Origin: DASYTH01 sp045806965
Lineage (GTDB): Bacteria; Actinomycetota; Actinomycetes; Mycobacteriales; Pseudonocardiaceae
Length of the DNA stretch: 64,000 nt
Direction: 5' to 3'
Assembly: GCA_045806965.1 (NCBI GenBank)
Contig: JBJMIG010000022.1
Coordinates: 7,491-71,490, forward strand
The position numbers and the translations under genes are program-made. This document shows positions 16,806 to 25,821 of the stretch, in pieces (the first letter of the stretch is position 1; every line of letters starts with the position of its first letter). The notes below the pieces were generated by a model. That model saw only the letters and a program-made list of their open reading frames with translations. It searched no databases and was not told where the DNA came from.

Positions 16806-17255
16806 ATGCCAGATGCCCGGCGGTTCGGCTTCGCGGTGACGGCCACGAGCAGCGCGGACCCGGCCCGGCTGTTCGAGTTGGAGGCCGACGGTGCGCGCTG
16901 GTCGCGGTGGGCCCGGCCGCTGGTGCCAACGTCGCGCTGGGAGCGAGAGGGCTCGCCCGCGCCGGGCGGGGTCGGCGCCGTGCGGGTGCTCGGCCTGCGG
17001 CCGCTCGTGGTCCGTGAGGAGACCGTCGCCTACGAGCCGGACCACCGGCACGGCTATGTCATGCGCACCCCGACGCCGATGCGGGACTACCGTGCCGAAC
17101 TGATCCTCACGCCGCGCTCGGACGGCGGCACGGATCTGGTGTGGAGCGGCAGTTTCGAGGCCCGCATCCCCGGCACCGGACCGGTCTTCCGGTTCCTGAT
17201 GCGCGGCACCATCAGGCTGCTGGCAAAACGCTTGATCAGGTTCGCGGAGCTGTAG
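16806..17255 (+). CDS. SRPBCC (START-like) family protein
   Basis: This 149-residue protein of the polyketide cyclase/START-like fold binds hydrophobic ligands in a helix-grip cavity; it is not shown to be an enzyme. The pattern fits: VTATSSADPARLFELEADGARWSRWARP at the N-terminus (given here as landmarks), GVGAVRVLG, TYEPDHR-like loop, and a long C-terminal helix LMRGTIRLLAKRLIRF. The ATG at 16806 has GGAGG seven bases upstream. It is divergent from the DUF885 gene and convergent with the small Cys-rich gene that follows. Confidence 0.85.
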   Translation: MPDARRFGFAVTATSSADPARLFELEADGARWSRWARPLVPTSRWEREGSPAPGGVGAVRVLGLRPLVVREETVAYEPDHRHGYVMRTPTPMRDYRAELILTPRSDGGTDLVWSGSFEARIPGTGPVFRFLMRGTIRLLAKRLIRFAEL

Positions 17256-17260
17256 GGCGG

Positions 17261-17584
17261 TCAGGACCGGCGGGCGGAGATGACCTTGACCAGCTCGCGG
17301 TGCGGGTCCCTGAGGACGTCGTAGATGACGTGCAGGCCGCGGCAGGGCCAGTAGGTGTTGCAGGTCGGACAGGTGCGGGGCTTGGTCGCGGGCGGGACGT
17401 CGTGGTGGGCGATGAGCGCGCGGAGCAGGGTGACCAGGTTGGCCATCACGGTGCGGACGGACTGCTGGGTGTCCGGGGACCAGGGGCCGTCGTCGGCCAG
17501 GTATTCGGCTTCCTCGAGGCGGGCGTAGAGGTGGTCGCGCAGCAGGCGGAAGGCCTCGACCTCGACCGGTGACATGGTGCTCAT
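17261..17584 (-). CDS. small protein with a Cys-rich CPTC-x4-C motif
   Basis: This 107-residue protein has an N-terminal helical half and a C-terminal TCPTCNTYWPCRG that could bind zinc, together with nearby His residues. I do not recognise a named family. ATG 17584 is used; ATG 17575 is an alternative. It is divergent from the XRE/DUF5753 regulator 95 bases away and may be under its control. Confidence 0.65.
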   Translation of the reverse strand: MSTMSPVEVEAFRLLRDHLYARLEEAEYLADDGPWSPDTQQSVRTVMANLVTLLRALIAHHDVPPATKPRTCPTCNTYWPCRGLHVIYDVLRDPHRELVKVISARRS

Positions 17585-17678
17585 AAAAATGAGCCAATCG
17601 GATGACGCCTGGACACGGCGCTCCTCCGATCGGGGACAACTCAGATTTTGGCCCTGTGGCAACACTTATGGTCGCCGC

Positions 17679-18563
17679 ATGCGGGATCAGGAACCCACGA
17701 TACGCGGCCGCGAGCTGGGTGAGGGGCTGCGGCGCGCGATGGAGGCGGCCGGCTTCAACGCCAGCGAGCTGGCGCGCCAGCTGGAGTGGTCCGCGAGCCG
17801 GGTCTCCCGGATATTGTCCGGAAAGCGCGGCGGCAGCGCCCCGGACGTGGCGGCCTTCCTGGCCATCTGCGGGGTGCGCGGCGCGGAACGCGAGCGGCTG
17901 ATGACGATCACCGCCGAGCAGCACCGGCGCAGTTGGTTCCAGCAACACGGCGGCAGCCTTTCCAAGCAGCTTCACACCCTGGTGAACCACGAGGACAAGG
18001 CGGTCGCGATCAATCAGTTCACATGCATCCTGGTTCCCGGGCTGCTGCAAACCGGCGAATACACCCGCGCGCTGCTCACCGAAGCCGGCCGCGTGCCGAC
18101 GGAGGAGATCGACGATCGGATCGCCGCCCGGCTCGGCCGGCAGAACCTGTTCAGCCGGCGCAAGTCGCCGGCGTGCACCTTCTACATTCACGAGTTCGCC
18201 CTGCGGCTGCCGGTCGGCGGGCGGCCGGTGATGTCCGACCAGCTGCACCAACTGCTGCGGATCTCGGTCCAGCCCAGGGTGAGCGTGCGGGTGGTCCCCG
18301 CCGAGATCGGAGCACACGCCGGAACCGCCGGCTCCTTCACGCTGATGGAGTTCGACACCATCAAGCCGGTCGTCTACGTGGAAAGCGAGACCTCCGCTCT
18401 GTTTCTGGAGCTACCGATCGAGGTCGAGGCCTACCGGAGCATCCTGACCGCGCTGGACGAGACCGCTTTGACCCAGGGACAATCGAGGGACTTCATAGCC
18501 GAACTGGCAGTCGGACTCTACGGGGATCGTGATGACGAACTGGCAGAAGAGCAGTTTCAGTAG
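17679..18563 (+). CDS. XRE-family regulator with DUF5753 C-terminal domain
   Basis: This 294-residue DNA-binding protein has an N-terminal HTH (about residues 10-65, FNASELARQLEWSASRVSR) and a DUF5753 domain (about 95-275, with IPGLLQTGEYTRALL-like VPGLLQTGEYTRALL and GSFTLMEF). Such proteins usually pair with a DUF397 gene immediately downstream, as here. In Streptomyces this pair type (BldB/WhiJ neighbourhood) affects development and antibiotic production; the role here is inferred. The ATG at 17679 lies close to the HTH. The downstream DUF397 gene overlaps its 3' end by about 30 bases. Confidence 0.92.
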   Translation: MRDQEPTIRGRELGEGLRRAMEAAGFNASELARQLEWSASRVSRILSGKRGGSAPDVAAFLAICGVRGAERERLMTITAEQHRRSWFQQHGGSLSKQLHTLVNHEDKAVAINQFTCILVPGLLQTGEYTRALLTEAGRVPTEEIDDRIAARLGRQNLFSRRKSPACTFYIHEFALRLPVGGRPVMSDQLHQLLRISVQPRVSVRVVPAEIGAHAGTAGSFTLMEFDTIKPVVYVESETSALFLELPIEVEAYRSILTALDETALTQGQSRDFIAELAVGLYGDRDDELAEEQFQ

Positions 18564-18753
18564 CAACGGCAACGCTTGTGTGGAGGTGGCGTGGCGGAAG
18601 AGCAGCTTCACCACCGGCGACGCTTGTGTTGAGGTAGCCGCGGTCGAGATCGGCGTGCTGGTGCGGGACTCCAAGAACGGTTCCGGGCCGACCATCGCGT
18701 TCAGCCGGCGGGCCTGGTCAGCCGCGCTCCTGGGCGCGCCAGCGCTCCATTAG
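18532..18753 (+). CDS. DUF397 protein with duplicated W-x-KSSF repeat
   Basis: This small protein of about 73 residues belongs to the DUF397 family and partners with the upstream XRE/DUF5753 regulator. DUF397 normally has one W-x-KSSFS-x-GNACVEVA unit. Here two units stand head to tail (NWQKSSFSSNGNACVEVA then WRKSSFTTGDACVEVA), followed by the usual VLVRDSKNGSGPTIAFS and a Trp helix. ATG 18532 fits GGGGAT better than GTG 18529. Its 3' end overlaps the convergent GbsR-like gene by 36 bases. The duplication is recent enough to be visible at DNA level (about 18538-18588 and 18589-18636). Confidence 0.88.
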   Translation: MTNWQKSSFSSNGNACVEVAWRKSSFTTGDACVEVAAVEIGVLVRDSKNGSGPTIAFSRRAWSAALLGAPALH

Positions 18754-19182
18754 CCCGCCCATCTCCTTGATCAGGAACTCCATGAACCTGCGGGTCTGGT
18801 CGAGGCGCTCGCCGGCCCTGGTGCCGTCGCCGACGGCGGCCACCCCGTCGGCCAGCACGCCCAACCAGGACCGCAGCTGCTTGTCCCGGTTGCCGTACAT
18901 CTCGAACCAGAGATCGTCCTCGACCTCGTAGTGGTCGCGGCGCTCCCCCGGGTCGCGAGCCTTGACGATCAGCCCGACCTGGTCCAGGTAGCGCACCGCG
19001 CCGGAGATCGCGGCGGGGCTGACCCGCAGCATCGTGGCCAACTGCGCGGCGGTGCCCTTGCCGGACTCGGAGCTGAGCAGCGCCGCGAACACCCGCGCGG
19101 GCATCCGGGGCATCCCGGCCTCGGTGAGCAGCAGCCCGAACCGCTCGACGAACGTGGCGACCCCCGCCTCGTCTCTGCTCAC
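18718..19182 (-). CDS. GbsR/MarR-family transcriptional regulator
   Basis: This 154-residue winged-helix repressor-like protein is of the GbsR type. The HTH reads GKGTAAQLATMLRVSPAAIS followed by YLDQVGLIVK and the wing DPGERRDHYEV. Flanking helices should form the dimer. The GTG has GGAGAGG upstream. It is divergent from a drug-type ABC exporter, and a perfect TTCACAA-CT-TTGTGAA palindrome lies just before the exporter start, so it most likely represses that operon and perhaps itself in response to a transported compound. Confidence 0.9.
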   Translation of the reverse strand: MSRDEAGVATFVERFGLLLTEAGMPRMPARVFAALLSSESGKGTAAQLATMLRVSPAAISGAVRYLDQVGLIVKARDPGERRDHYEVEDDLWFEMYGNRDKQLRSWLGVLADGVAAVGDGTRAGERLDQTRRFMEFLIKEMGGLMERWRAQERG

Positions 19183-19238
19183 CCGCCCATCCTCTCCGTC
19201 AACCAGGTGATGTGTCGTGGTTCACCATTTTTTCAAAC

Positions 19239-19254
19239 TTCACAACTTTGTGAA
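19239..19254. promoter_or_regulatory. palindromic operator before the ABC exporter
   Basis: TTCACAACTTTGTGAA has perfect 7-bp arms around CT and ends 20 bases before the exporter ATG. A second, looser pair (GGTGA/TCACC, 19206-19226) lies nearer the regulator. Size and place fit a MarR/GbsR site. The AT-rich stretch stands out from the surrounding GC-rich DNA. Confidence 0.75.
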
Positions 19255-19274
19255 ATGAGCGTAGCTTCCGAGGT

Positions 19275-20198
19275 ATGACGACTGCAATCTCCGTGTCCGG
19301 TCTGGTCAAGACGTTCGGGCCGACACGTGCGCTGGACGGTCTCGACCTGACGGTGCGAACGGGGGAGGTACACGGCTTCCTCGGCCCGAACGGCGCCGGC
19401 AAGTCCACCACGATCCGCATCCTGCTCGGCCTGCTGCGCGCCGACTCCGGCGAGGTCCGCCTGCTCGACGGCGACCCGTGGAAGGACGCGACCACCCTGC
19501 ACCGCAGGCTGGCCTACGTGCCCGGCGACGTCTCGCTCTGGCCCAACCTCACCGGTGGCGAGGTGATCGACCTGCTCGGCCGGCTGCGCGGCGGCCTCGA
19601 CGAGCAGCGCCGCGCCGACCTGCTCGACCGCTTCGATCTGGACCCCACCAAGAAGGGCCGGGCCTACTCCAAGGGCAACAAGCAGAAGGTCGCCCTGGTC
19701 GCCGCGCTCGCCTCCGACGTCGAACTGCTCATCCTGGACGAGCCGACCTCCGGCCTCGACCCGCTGATGGAGGCCGTGTTCCAGGACTGCGTCAACGAAG
19801 AACGCGCCCGCGGCCGCACCGTCCTGCTCTCCAGCCACATCCTCGCCGAGGTCGAGGCGCTGTGTGACCGGGTGAGCATCATCCGGCTCGGCCGCACCGT
19901 GGAAACCGGCACGCTCACCGAACTGCGCCACCTCACCCGCACCTCGATCTCCGCCGAGCTCGCCGGCGCGCCGAACGGCCTCTCCACCCTGCCCGGCGTG
20001 CACGACCTCAAGGTGGAGGACACCCGGGTCCGGTTCGACGTGGACACCAAGGACCTCGACCAGGTGCTGCGCCAGCTCACCCAGGTCGGCGTGCGCAGCC
20101 TCACCAGCCAGCCGCCGACGCTGGAAGAACTGTTCCTCCGGCACTACGCCGACGATCTGGGCAAGGAGGCCGGCCGGCACGCCGTGATGACGCCATGA
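19275..20198 (+). CDS. ABC exporter ATP-binding protein (drug/polyketide type)
   Basis: This 307-residue cytoplasmic ATPase of a two-gene exporter has Walker A GPNGAGKST, the Q-loop replaced by a VPGD segment, a signature degenerate from LSGGQ (YSKGNKQKVALVAALA), Walker B LLILDEPTSGLD and the H-loop SSH. The C-terminal third matches the DrrA-like extension. The stop overlaps the permease ATG by four bases (ATGA). It is expected to be repressed by the divergent GbsR/MarR protein. Confidence 0.95.
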   Translation: MTTAISVSGLVKTFGPTRALDGLDLTVRTGEVHGFLGPNGAGKSTTIRILLGLLRADSGEVRLLDGDPWKDATTLHRRLAYVPGDVSLWPNLTGGEVIDLLGRLRGGLDEQRRADLLDRFDLDPTKKGRAYSKGNKQKVALVAALASDVELLILDEPTSGLDPLMEAVFQDCVNEERARGRTVLLSSHILAEVEALCDRVSIIRLGRTVETGTLTELRHLTRTSISAELAGAPNGLSTLPGVHDLKVEDTRVRFDVDTKDLDQVLRQLTQVGVRSLTSQPPTLEELFLRHYADDLGKEAGRHAVMTP

Positions 20199-21814
20199 GC
20201 GAGCGCGCGACCGAATCGTCCACCATGAACGCGCTCGCCGGTACCGGCTCGCTCGTCCGGCTCGCCCTGCGCCGGGACCGGATCATGCTGCCGGTCTGGA
20301 TCCTGGTGTTCGTGTCCTTCGCCACGTCCTCGGCCAGCGCCACGATCGGGCTCTACCCCACCCTGGAGTCCAGGGTGCAACTTGCCGCCGGGGTCAACGC
20401 AAACCCGGCTCTGCTCGCGATGTACGGCTGGGTGTTCGACGAGACCTCGATCGGCGCGGTCGCCATGTTCAAGATGGTCGCGCTCGGCGGCACGCTGGTC
20501 GCGATCCTGGCCATCCTGCTCGTCACCCGCCACACCCGGGCCGAGGAGGAGGCCGGTCGGCTCGAACTGATCGGCGCGACCGTGGTCGGCCGGCACGCCG
20601 CCCTGACCGCCGCCCTGATCGTCGCCACCGGCATGGCACTGGTGCTCAGCCTGCTCACCGCGCTGTCGCTGATGGCCAACAAACTGCCCGTGGCCGGCTC
20701 GTTCGCGTTCGGCCTCGGCTGGGCCGCGGCCGCGATCGCGTTCGCCGCCGTGGCCGCGGTCGCCGCGCAGCTCACCGCGAGCGCCAGGGCGGCCAACGGG
20801 ATCGCCACGGCCACCCTCGGCGCGGCATACCTGATCAGGGCGATCGGCGACACCTCCGGCGACGGCGGACCGACCTGGATCTCCTGGCTCTCGCCGATCG
20901 GCTGGGTCCAGCAAGTCCGGGCCTACGCCGGGGACCGGTGGTGGGTGCTGCTGCTTCCGGTGCTGTTCGCCGCCGCGCTCGTCACCGGCGCCTACGCCCT
21001 GAACGCCCGGCGCGATCTCGGCGCCGGCCTGCTCGCCGACCGGCCGGGATCGGCGAGGGGCGCACACCTGACCGGGGTCTTCAGCCTGGCCTGGCGGCTG
21101 CAACGAGGCGTGCTGCTCGGCTGGGCGGCCGCGTTCCTGCTGTCCGGGCTGGCATTCGGCGGGATCGCGGCCAACGTCGGGAACCTGCTGGACAACGACA
21201 AGGTCAGGGACATCCTGACCAAGTTGGGCGGCGCGCAGGGGTTGACCGACGCCTACCTCGCCACCGAGATGGGGATCATCGCGCTGATCGCGGCCGCCTA
21301 CGGAGTGCAGGCCGCGATGCGGCTGCGGACCGAGGAAACCGCGCTGCGCGCCGAGCCGGTGCTGGCCACCGCCGTGTCCCGGACCAGGTGGGCGGCCAGC
21401 CACATCGCCATCGCGCTCGGCGGGGCCACGTTCCTGATGGCTGTCGCGGGCGCGGCCTCCGCGCTGACCTACGGCGCGGCGAGCGACATGAGCCAGTTCG
21501 GCCGGGTGTTCGGTGCCGCGCTTGCCCAACTGCCGGCCGTCTGGGTGCTCACCGGCATCGTGGTGCTGGCCTTCGGATTCGCGCCCCGGCTGAACCACGC
21601 GGGGTGGGCGGCGCTGGCCGCGTTCGTGGCGCTCGGTTTCATCGGCCCGATCCTCGGCCTCGACCAGTGGGCGCTGGACCTCTCGCCGTTCACGCACAGC
21701 CCTCGGCTACCGGGCGGGACGTTCACCGCGACGCCGTTGCTGTGGCTGACCGGGATCGCCGCCGCCGGGGTGCTGGCCGGGCTGGCCGGATTCCGGCGCC
21801 GGGACGTCGGCTAG
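20195..21814 (+). CDS. ABC exporter permease, tetronasin/polyketide-export type
   Basis: This 539-residue integral membrane protein has about 12 hydrophobic helices in two similar halves, as in COG3559-type exporters of polyketide antibiotics. Helices begin near residues 28, 90, 140, 165, 235, 300, 350, 410, 455, 480 and 510. The first half carries RHTRAEEEAGRLELI and the second LRTEETALRAEPVLATAVSR, a repeated cytoplasmic element of this family. It is coupled to the ATPase gene by an ATGA. The substrate is unknown. The 3' end abuts the convergent Mce-associated-like gene. Confidence 0.92.
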   Translation: MSERATESSTMNALAGTGSLVRLALRRDRIMLPVWILVFVSFATSSASATIGLYPTLESRVQLAAGVNANPALLAMYGWVFDETSIGAVAMFKMVALGGTLVAILAILLVTRHTRAEEEAGRLELIGATVVGRHAALTAALIVATGMALVLSLLTALSLMANKLPVAGSFAFGLGWAAAAIAFAAVAAVAAQLTASARAANGIATATLGAAYLIRAIGDTSGDGGPTWISWLSPIGWVQQVRAYAGDRWWVLLLPVLFAAALVTGAYALNARRDLGAGLLADRPGSARGAHLTGVFSLAWRLQRGVLLGWAAAFLLSGLAFGGIAANVGNLLDNDKVRDILTKLGGAQGLTDAYLATEMGIIALIAAAYGVQAAMRLRTEETALRAEPVLATAVSRTRWAASHIAIALGGATFLMAVAGAASALTYGAASDMSQFGRVFGAALAQLPAVWVLTGIVVLAFGFAPRLNHAGWAALAAFVALGFIGPILGLDQWALDLSPFTHSPRLPGGTFTATPLLWLTGIAAAGVLAGLAGFRRRDVG

Positions 21815-22380
21815 CCGGGCGGTTCGATCGCCTGCACCGCGCTGATCTTCCAGCCGGTCGCGGTCTGGGTGACGGTCAGCCGTTCGCGGACCTGCTTCGA
21901 GGTCGACGCGCCCTTGGTATCCATGACCGTCACCTGGACCACGACCAACACGTCGGCCGACGAACCGTCCGGCGCCACCTTCGACACGGCCGCGCCAAGC
22001 ACCTTCGCGGCGGTGTTCGTCTTGGCCTTCTCGACACTCGACGCGGCCGCGGCGTGGCCCGCCTTCAACCCGTCCAGCAACGGCGCGGTGGCCAGCGACT
22101 CCCACTTCTCCAGGCCCTGCTGGGCGGCGCGGTAGTCGAGCGTGTTCAGCGCGATCGCCGCCTCCTCCGCGGTGCGCAGCGAGTCGTCCCTTGCGGTGCC
22201 GATCGGCGCGGCGGCACTGACGCCGGACCGGGTCACGGTGGGCAGCTGGCCGGTCGGCGGGGTGCCGGTCTTGTTGCCGGACACCACAAGGAGCCCCACG
22301 ATCAGCCCGGCGAACAGCACGCCGAGCGCCGTTCCGCCGATCAGCCAGACGCGCTCCCGCCGAGACTCCGGATCGGTCAC
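21811..22380 (-). CDS. Mce-associated-like membrane protein
   Basis: This 189-residue protein has one N-terminal transmembrane helix (about 14-36) and an extracytoplasmic alpha+beta domain (from about residue 60) with the pattern DSLRTAEEAAIALNTLDYRA and a C-terminal QTATGWKISAVQAI, as in the Mce-associated (Mam/OMAM) proteins. Those stabilise Mce lipid importers in mycobacteria, but no mce genes are in view, so it may be an orphan. The GTG overlaps the stop of the upstream paralogue-like gene (GTGA). Confidence 0.75.
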   Translation of the reverse strand: MTDPESRRERVWLIGGTALGVLFAGLIVGLLVVSGNKTGTPPTGQLPTVTRSGVSAAAPIGTARDDSLRTAEEAAIALNTLDYRAAQQGLEKWESLATAPLLDGLKAGHAAAASSVEKAKTNTAAKVLGAAVSKVAPDGSSADVLVVVQVTVMDTKGASTSKQVRERLTVTQTATGWKISAVQAIEPPG

Positions 22381-22859
22381 GGCGACTCGAAGTTGGTCAC
22401 GGTGTCGAGCTTCCACACGCCGCCGATCCGCTTCAGGTCGACCGTGGCGGCGAGACCCGCGGCGGCCGTCTTGTTGGTGTCCGCCCGGGTGATCGTCTGG
22501 TCGTAGTACAGCACCAACTTGGCGGTGTCGGCGTGTAACTCGCGCACCCCGGCGGCGACCACCTTGGCGGTGGCGGTCTGCTTCTGCTTGGTCGCCGTCG
22601 GCCGCAGCTTGTTCAGCAGTTCGGTGTGCTGGGTGAGGTAGGCATCGGTGCCCCGGGCCCTGGCGACCTGCAGGCCGTCGTCGAGCTTGCGGTAGTCGTA
22701 GGAGAACACCGCGGCGAGCGCCGAACTCGCCTCCTCGACGACGGTCTGGGTGGCGGCGGCGTCCACGAAGGCCAGGTTGTCCTGCTGCGCCGCGCTCGCC
22801 GTGCCGGCGCCGAGCAACCCGAGGACGGCGAGCCCACCCGCCCAGGTCCGTCGCCACAT
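22377..22859 (-). CDS. exported Mce-associated-like protein
   Basis: This 160-residue protein has a signal peptide ending near GTASA-AQQ, then one domain of the same style as the next gene (SSALAAVFSYDYRKLDDGL, KVVAAGVRELHADTAKLVLYYDQT, and a final GVWKLDTVTNFESP). With the downstream gene it forms a coupled pair of Mce-associated-like proteins likely working together at the cell surface. The start at 22859 gives a normal signal peptide; the longer upstream frame is antisense to the MFS gene. Confidence 0.72.
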   Translation of the reverse strand: MWRRTWAGGLAVLGLLGAGTASAAQQDNLAFVDAAATQTVVEEASSALAAVFSYDYRKLDDGLQVARARGTDAYLTQHTELLNKLRPTATKQKQTATAKVVAAGVRELHADTAKLVLYYDQTITRADTNKTAAAGLAATVDLKRIGGVWKLDTVTNFESP

Positions 22860-22970
22860 GCGCGTCTGTATACACGAGGACGCCCGGAAGCGGGAGCGCG
22901 GTTGTCCACTATGGACGGCGGAATGCGTGGCGACCTGGCCGGTGTTGACGCCAGACGGAGGTGACCACGG

Positions 22971-24172
22971 GTGTGTTCCACGGTGCGACCGCGGTCGGAG
23001 CGGCTCCCCCGCGAGGTCTGGGTGATCGTCTCCGCCAACTTCGTGATCGCGCTCGGGTACGGACTGGTGGCGCCCGCCCTGCCGACGTTCGCCCGCGGCT
23101 TCGGGGTCACGGTTACCGCCGCGACCGCCGTGGTGAGCGTGTTCGCCCTGGCCCGGTTGACGTTCGCGCCGGTCAGCGGCCGGTTGGTCACGCTGCTCGG
23201 CGAACGGCGGGTCTACCTGGCCGGGCTGATCATCGTCGCGGTCACCACCGGGGCCTGTGCCCTTGCCACGGCCTACTGGCATCTGCTCGTCCTGCGCACA
23301 CTGTCTGGTATCGGTTCGACGATGTTCACCGTGTCGGCGATCGGGCTGGTAATTCGGCTCACCCCGGCGCCGCTGCGCGGCCGGGCGTCCGGGTTGTGGG
23401 GCACCAGCTTCCTGCTCGGCACCGTGGCCGGACCGGTGATCGGCGGCGGGCTCATCGCCATCTCGCTGCGCGCGCCGTTCGTGGTCTACGCCGCCACGCT
23501 GCTGGTCGCCAGCGCGATCGTCTGGCGGTTCCTGCGGCACTCCGCGCTGGCCGAACCGCCGGCCGCGGGCGAGGCCACGGTCACGCTGCGCACCGCGCTT
23601 CGGCACCGCACCTACCGGGCCGCGCTGGCCGCCAGCTTCGCCAACGGCTGGACCGCCTTCGGCGTGCGGGTCGCGCTGACGCCGTTGTTCATCACCGAGG
23701 TGCTCCACCGGCCGGACGCGTTCGCCGGTACGGCGTTCGCCGTGTTCGGCGCCGCCAACGTGGCGATGCTGCTGTTCTCCGGCGGCTGTCCGACACGCTC
23801 GGCCGAAAGCCGCTGGCACTGGCCGGGCTGGTGCTGGCCGCCGCGGGGACGACCTGGGTGGGGTTCACCACCGCGGTACCGGCCTTCCTGGCGGCCACGG
23901 TCGTCGCCGGCGTCGGCACCGGCATACTCACGCCGCCGCAACAGGCCGTCGTGGCCGACGTCCTCGGCGGGCAGGCACGCGGCGGCGCGGTGCTGGCGAC
24001 GTTTCAGATGAGCCTGGATGTCGGCGCGGTGCTCGGGCCGGTACTGGCCGGCGTGCTGGCCGACGGGCTGTCGTTCGGCGCCGCGTTCGGGTTGGCCGGC
24101 GTGTTGTACGCGGTCGCGGCATTGGTCTGGTTGCCGGCGCCGGAGACACTGCCCCGCCTTTATGACAGATAG
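22971..24172 (+). pseudogene. MFS transporter interrupted by a one-base frameshift
   Basis: The product is a 12-helix major facilitator exporter of about 400 residues if the frame is restored. The first 270 residues run in one frame (start GTG 22971 after GGAGG) through helices 1-7. At about 23785-23795 the sequence reads TCCGGCGGCTGTCC, where homology demands SGRLSDTLGRKP. Adding one C gives that motif and joins the second frame, which ends at 24172. The second part carries TTFQMSLDVGAVLGPVLAGVLAD-type helices. Seen: the frame break. Inferred: either a recent mutation or a missed base in the sequence. Confidence 0.85.
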
Positions 24173-24298
24173 CCGACAATTGCTGGCCGAATGCGTCCTT
24201 CAGGGGGTAAGGGTTGCGCCAACTGGGCGTTCTTGGATCTACCCTGAGGGCGTTATCGTGCATGAATAGTCGCTGAATAACCGAGCGAGTTGTCGCAA

Positions 24299-24484
24299 AT
24301 GACCGCGCTGTGGATCGGTCTCGTGGTGGTGGTCGTGGTGCTCGTCGCCGTGCTGCTGGTGGCCTGGCGACTGCGTCGGGCCGCCGCGCGACTCGACCTC
24401 ATTCTGCGGGAAGAACTGTCCGAACGGGATGCCGCCGGGGACGCGGCGCCCGACCAGCCCCGAGTGGAGCACCGGAACCGGTGA
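24299..24484 (+). CDS. small single-helix membrane protein
   Basis: This 61-residue protein starts at ATG 24299, with a transmembrane helix of about 20 residues (MTALWIGLVVVVVVLVAVLL region), a basic stretch WRLRRAAARLD and an acidic C-terminal tail. No family is recognised. It lies between the MFS gene and the NHL-propeller gene on the same strand. Confidence 0.55.
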   Translation: MTALWIGLVVVVVVLVAVLLVAWRLRRAAARLDLILREELSERDAAGDAAPDQPRVEHRNR

Positions 24485-24560
24485 ACCGCTGACCGGTACC
24501 GGGCGTATCCCGTATGCACCGATTCGCACGATTCGATCTGCGCATGCAAGGAGAACCCGG

Positions 24561-25766
24561 ATGAAGCTCCTCGCCTCGCTGGCCACCGTGGTCGCCGCCG
24601 GCTCGATTCTGGTCGCGGCGGACACCACCGGCTCGACCGAGCCAGAGGTCCGCACCGACCCCGGCGCGCTCACCGCGCTCGGCGGCTCGGCCACGTTCAG
24701 CACCGTCTTCCCCGCCCCACTCGGCATCGAGGGGTTGACCGGTGACCAGCACGGCAACCTGTACTCGGCCGGGCGCGGGGGCAACCCGTGTCCGGTGTGG
24801 CAGGTGCCGGGCGGCGGTGGCCCGGCCGTGATCGTCGGCAACATCCCGGCGCCATGCAGCCCGGCCGGGCTCGCGTTCGACGCGCGTGGCCGGCTGTACG
24901 TGGCCAACGGCGCAGAGGTGCACGTGCTCACCCCGTCGGCGAGCGCACCGCCGCTGTCCACCGTGTTCGCCTCCGGCGTGCCAGGGGCGAACGGGCTGGC
25001 GTTCGACCGGGCCGGCGCGCTGTGGGTGTCCGACGGCGGAACCGGGCAGGGCCGGGTCTGGCGGGTCGGGTCGGACGGCGTTGCGGTGGAGCGGTTCCGG
25101 GTGCAGCCCATGGTCAACGAGGTCAACGTGGTGAACGGGGTCGGTGGCGTCGGGCGGGACCCGCGCGGGCTGCCGCCAGGGCAGGTGACGATCACCCCGA
25201 ACGGTCGCACCGCGGCCGACACGGCCGGGTCGCAACACCTGGTGGCCAACGGCCTGGCGTTCGACCGGGACGGTTCCCTGGTGGTCGCGGACACCGCGCG
25301 CGGCGCGATCTGGCGGGTGCGGTTCCACCGGGACGGGTCGGTGCGCAGCCGGACCGGATGTGACACCACGTTCGCGGCGGACACGCTGTGCCTGAGCGAG
25401 ATTCTGGTCGAGCACCCGTGGCTGGACGGCGCGGACGGGATCGCGCTGGACCGGGCGGGCAACATCTGGGTGGCGGCCAACGAGCGCAACGCGCTGGTCG
25501 TGGCCACCGCGCGGGGGCAGGTGTTCGAGGTGTTCCGCAACGCGCCGGACGCGACCACGCAACTGCGCAACACCGGGCCGATGGAGTTCCCGACCAGCCC
25601 GTTCATCTCCGACCACAGGCTCTGTGTCACGCACTCCGACGGCGGACGCCGGGACAACTTCCCCAACACCGGCGGCGAAGCCACTCCCACCGGCGCGGTT
25701 CGGGCCAAGATATCGTGCCTCGACCAGCGCCTTCCCGTCCCCGGATTGGCATTGCCGGTCCGCTGA
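24561..25766 (+). CDS. secreted SMP-30/NHL-like beta-propeller protein
   Basis: This 401-residue protein has an N-terminal signal peptide (about residues 1-20, ending near LVAA) and repeating propeller blades: GLAFDARGRLYVANG, GLAFDRAGALWVSDGG, GLAFDRDGSLVVADT and GIALDRAGNIWVAANE. Such SMP-30/gluconolactonase-like propellers can be lactonases or binding proteins; no specific substrate is indicated. Four cysteines suit an extracellular location. The ATG follows AAGGAG. Confidence 0.82.
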   Translation: MKLLASLATVVAAGSILVAADTTGSTEPEVRTDPGALTALGGSATFSTVFPAPLGIEGLTGDQHGNLYSAGRGGNPCPVWQVPGGGGPAVIVGNIPAPCSPAGLAFDARGRLYVANGAEVHVLTPSASAPPLSTVFASGVPGANGLAFDRAGALWVSDGGTGQGRVWRVGSDGVAVERFRVQPMVNEVNVVNGVGGVGRDPRGLPPGQVTITPNGRTAADTAGSQHLVANGLAFDRDGSLVVADTARGAIWRVRFHRDGSVRSRTGCDTTFAADTLCLSEILVEHPWLDGADGIALDRAGNIWVAANERNALVVATARGQVFEVFRNAPDATTQLRNTGPMEFPTSPFISDHRLCVTHSDGGRRDNFPNTGGEATPTGAVRAKISCLDQRLPVPGLALPVR

Positions 25767-25821
25767 CGCCATGTCCGATTTCCGCCAGCCTGCGGTCGGT
25801 GAACGACGCAGACTGGACGGC

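Noticed and set aside
23780..23795. Programmed ribosomal frameshift in the MFS gene
   Set aside because: No slippery heptamer or downstream structure; a single missing C restores the conserved motif, which fits mutation or sequence error better.
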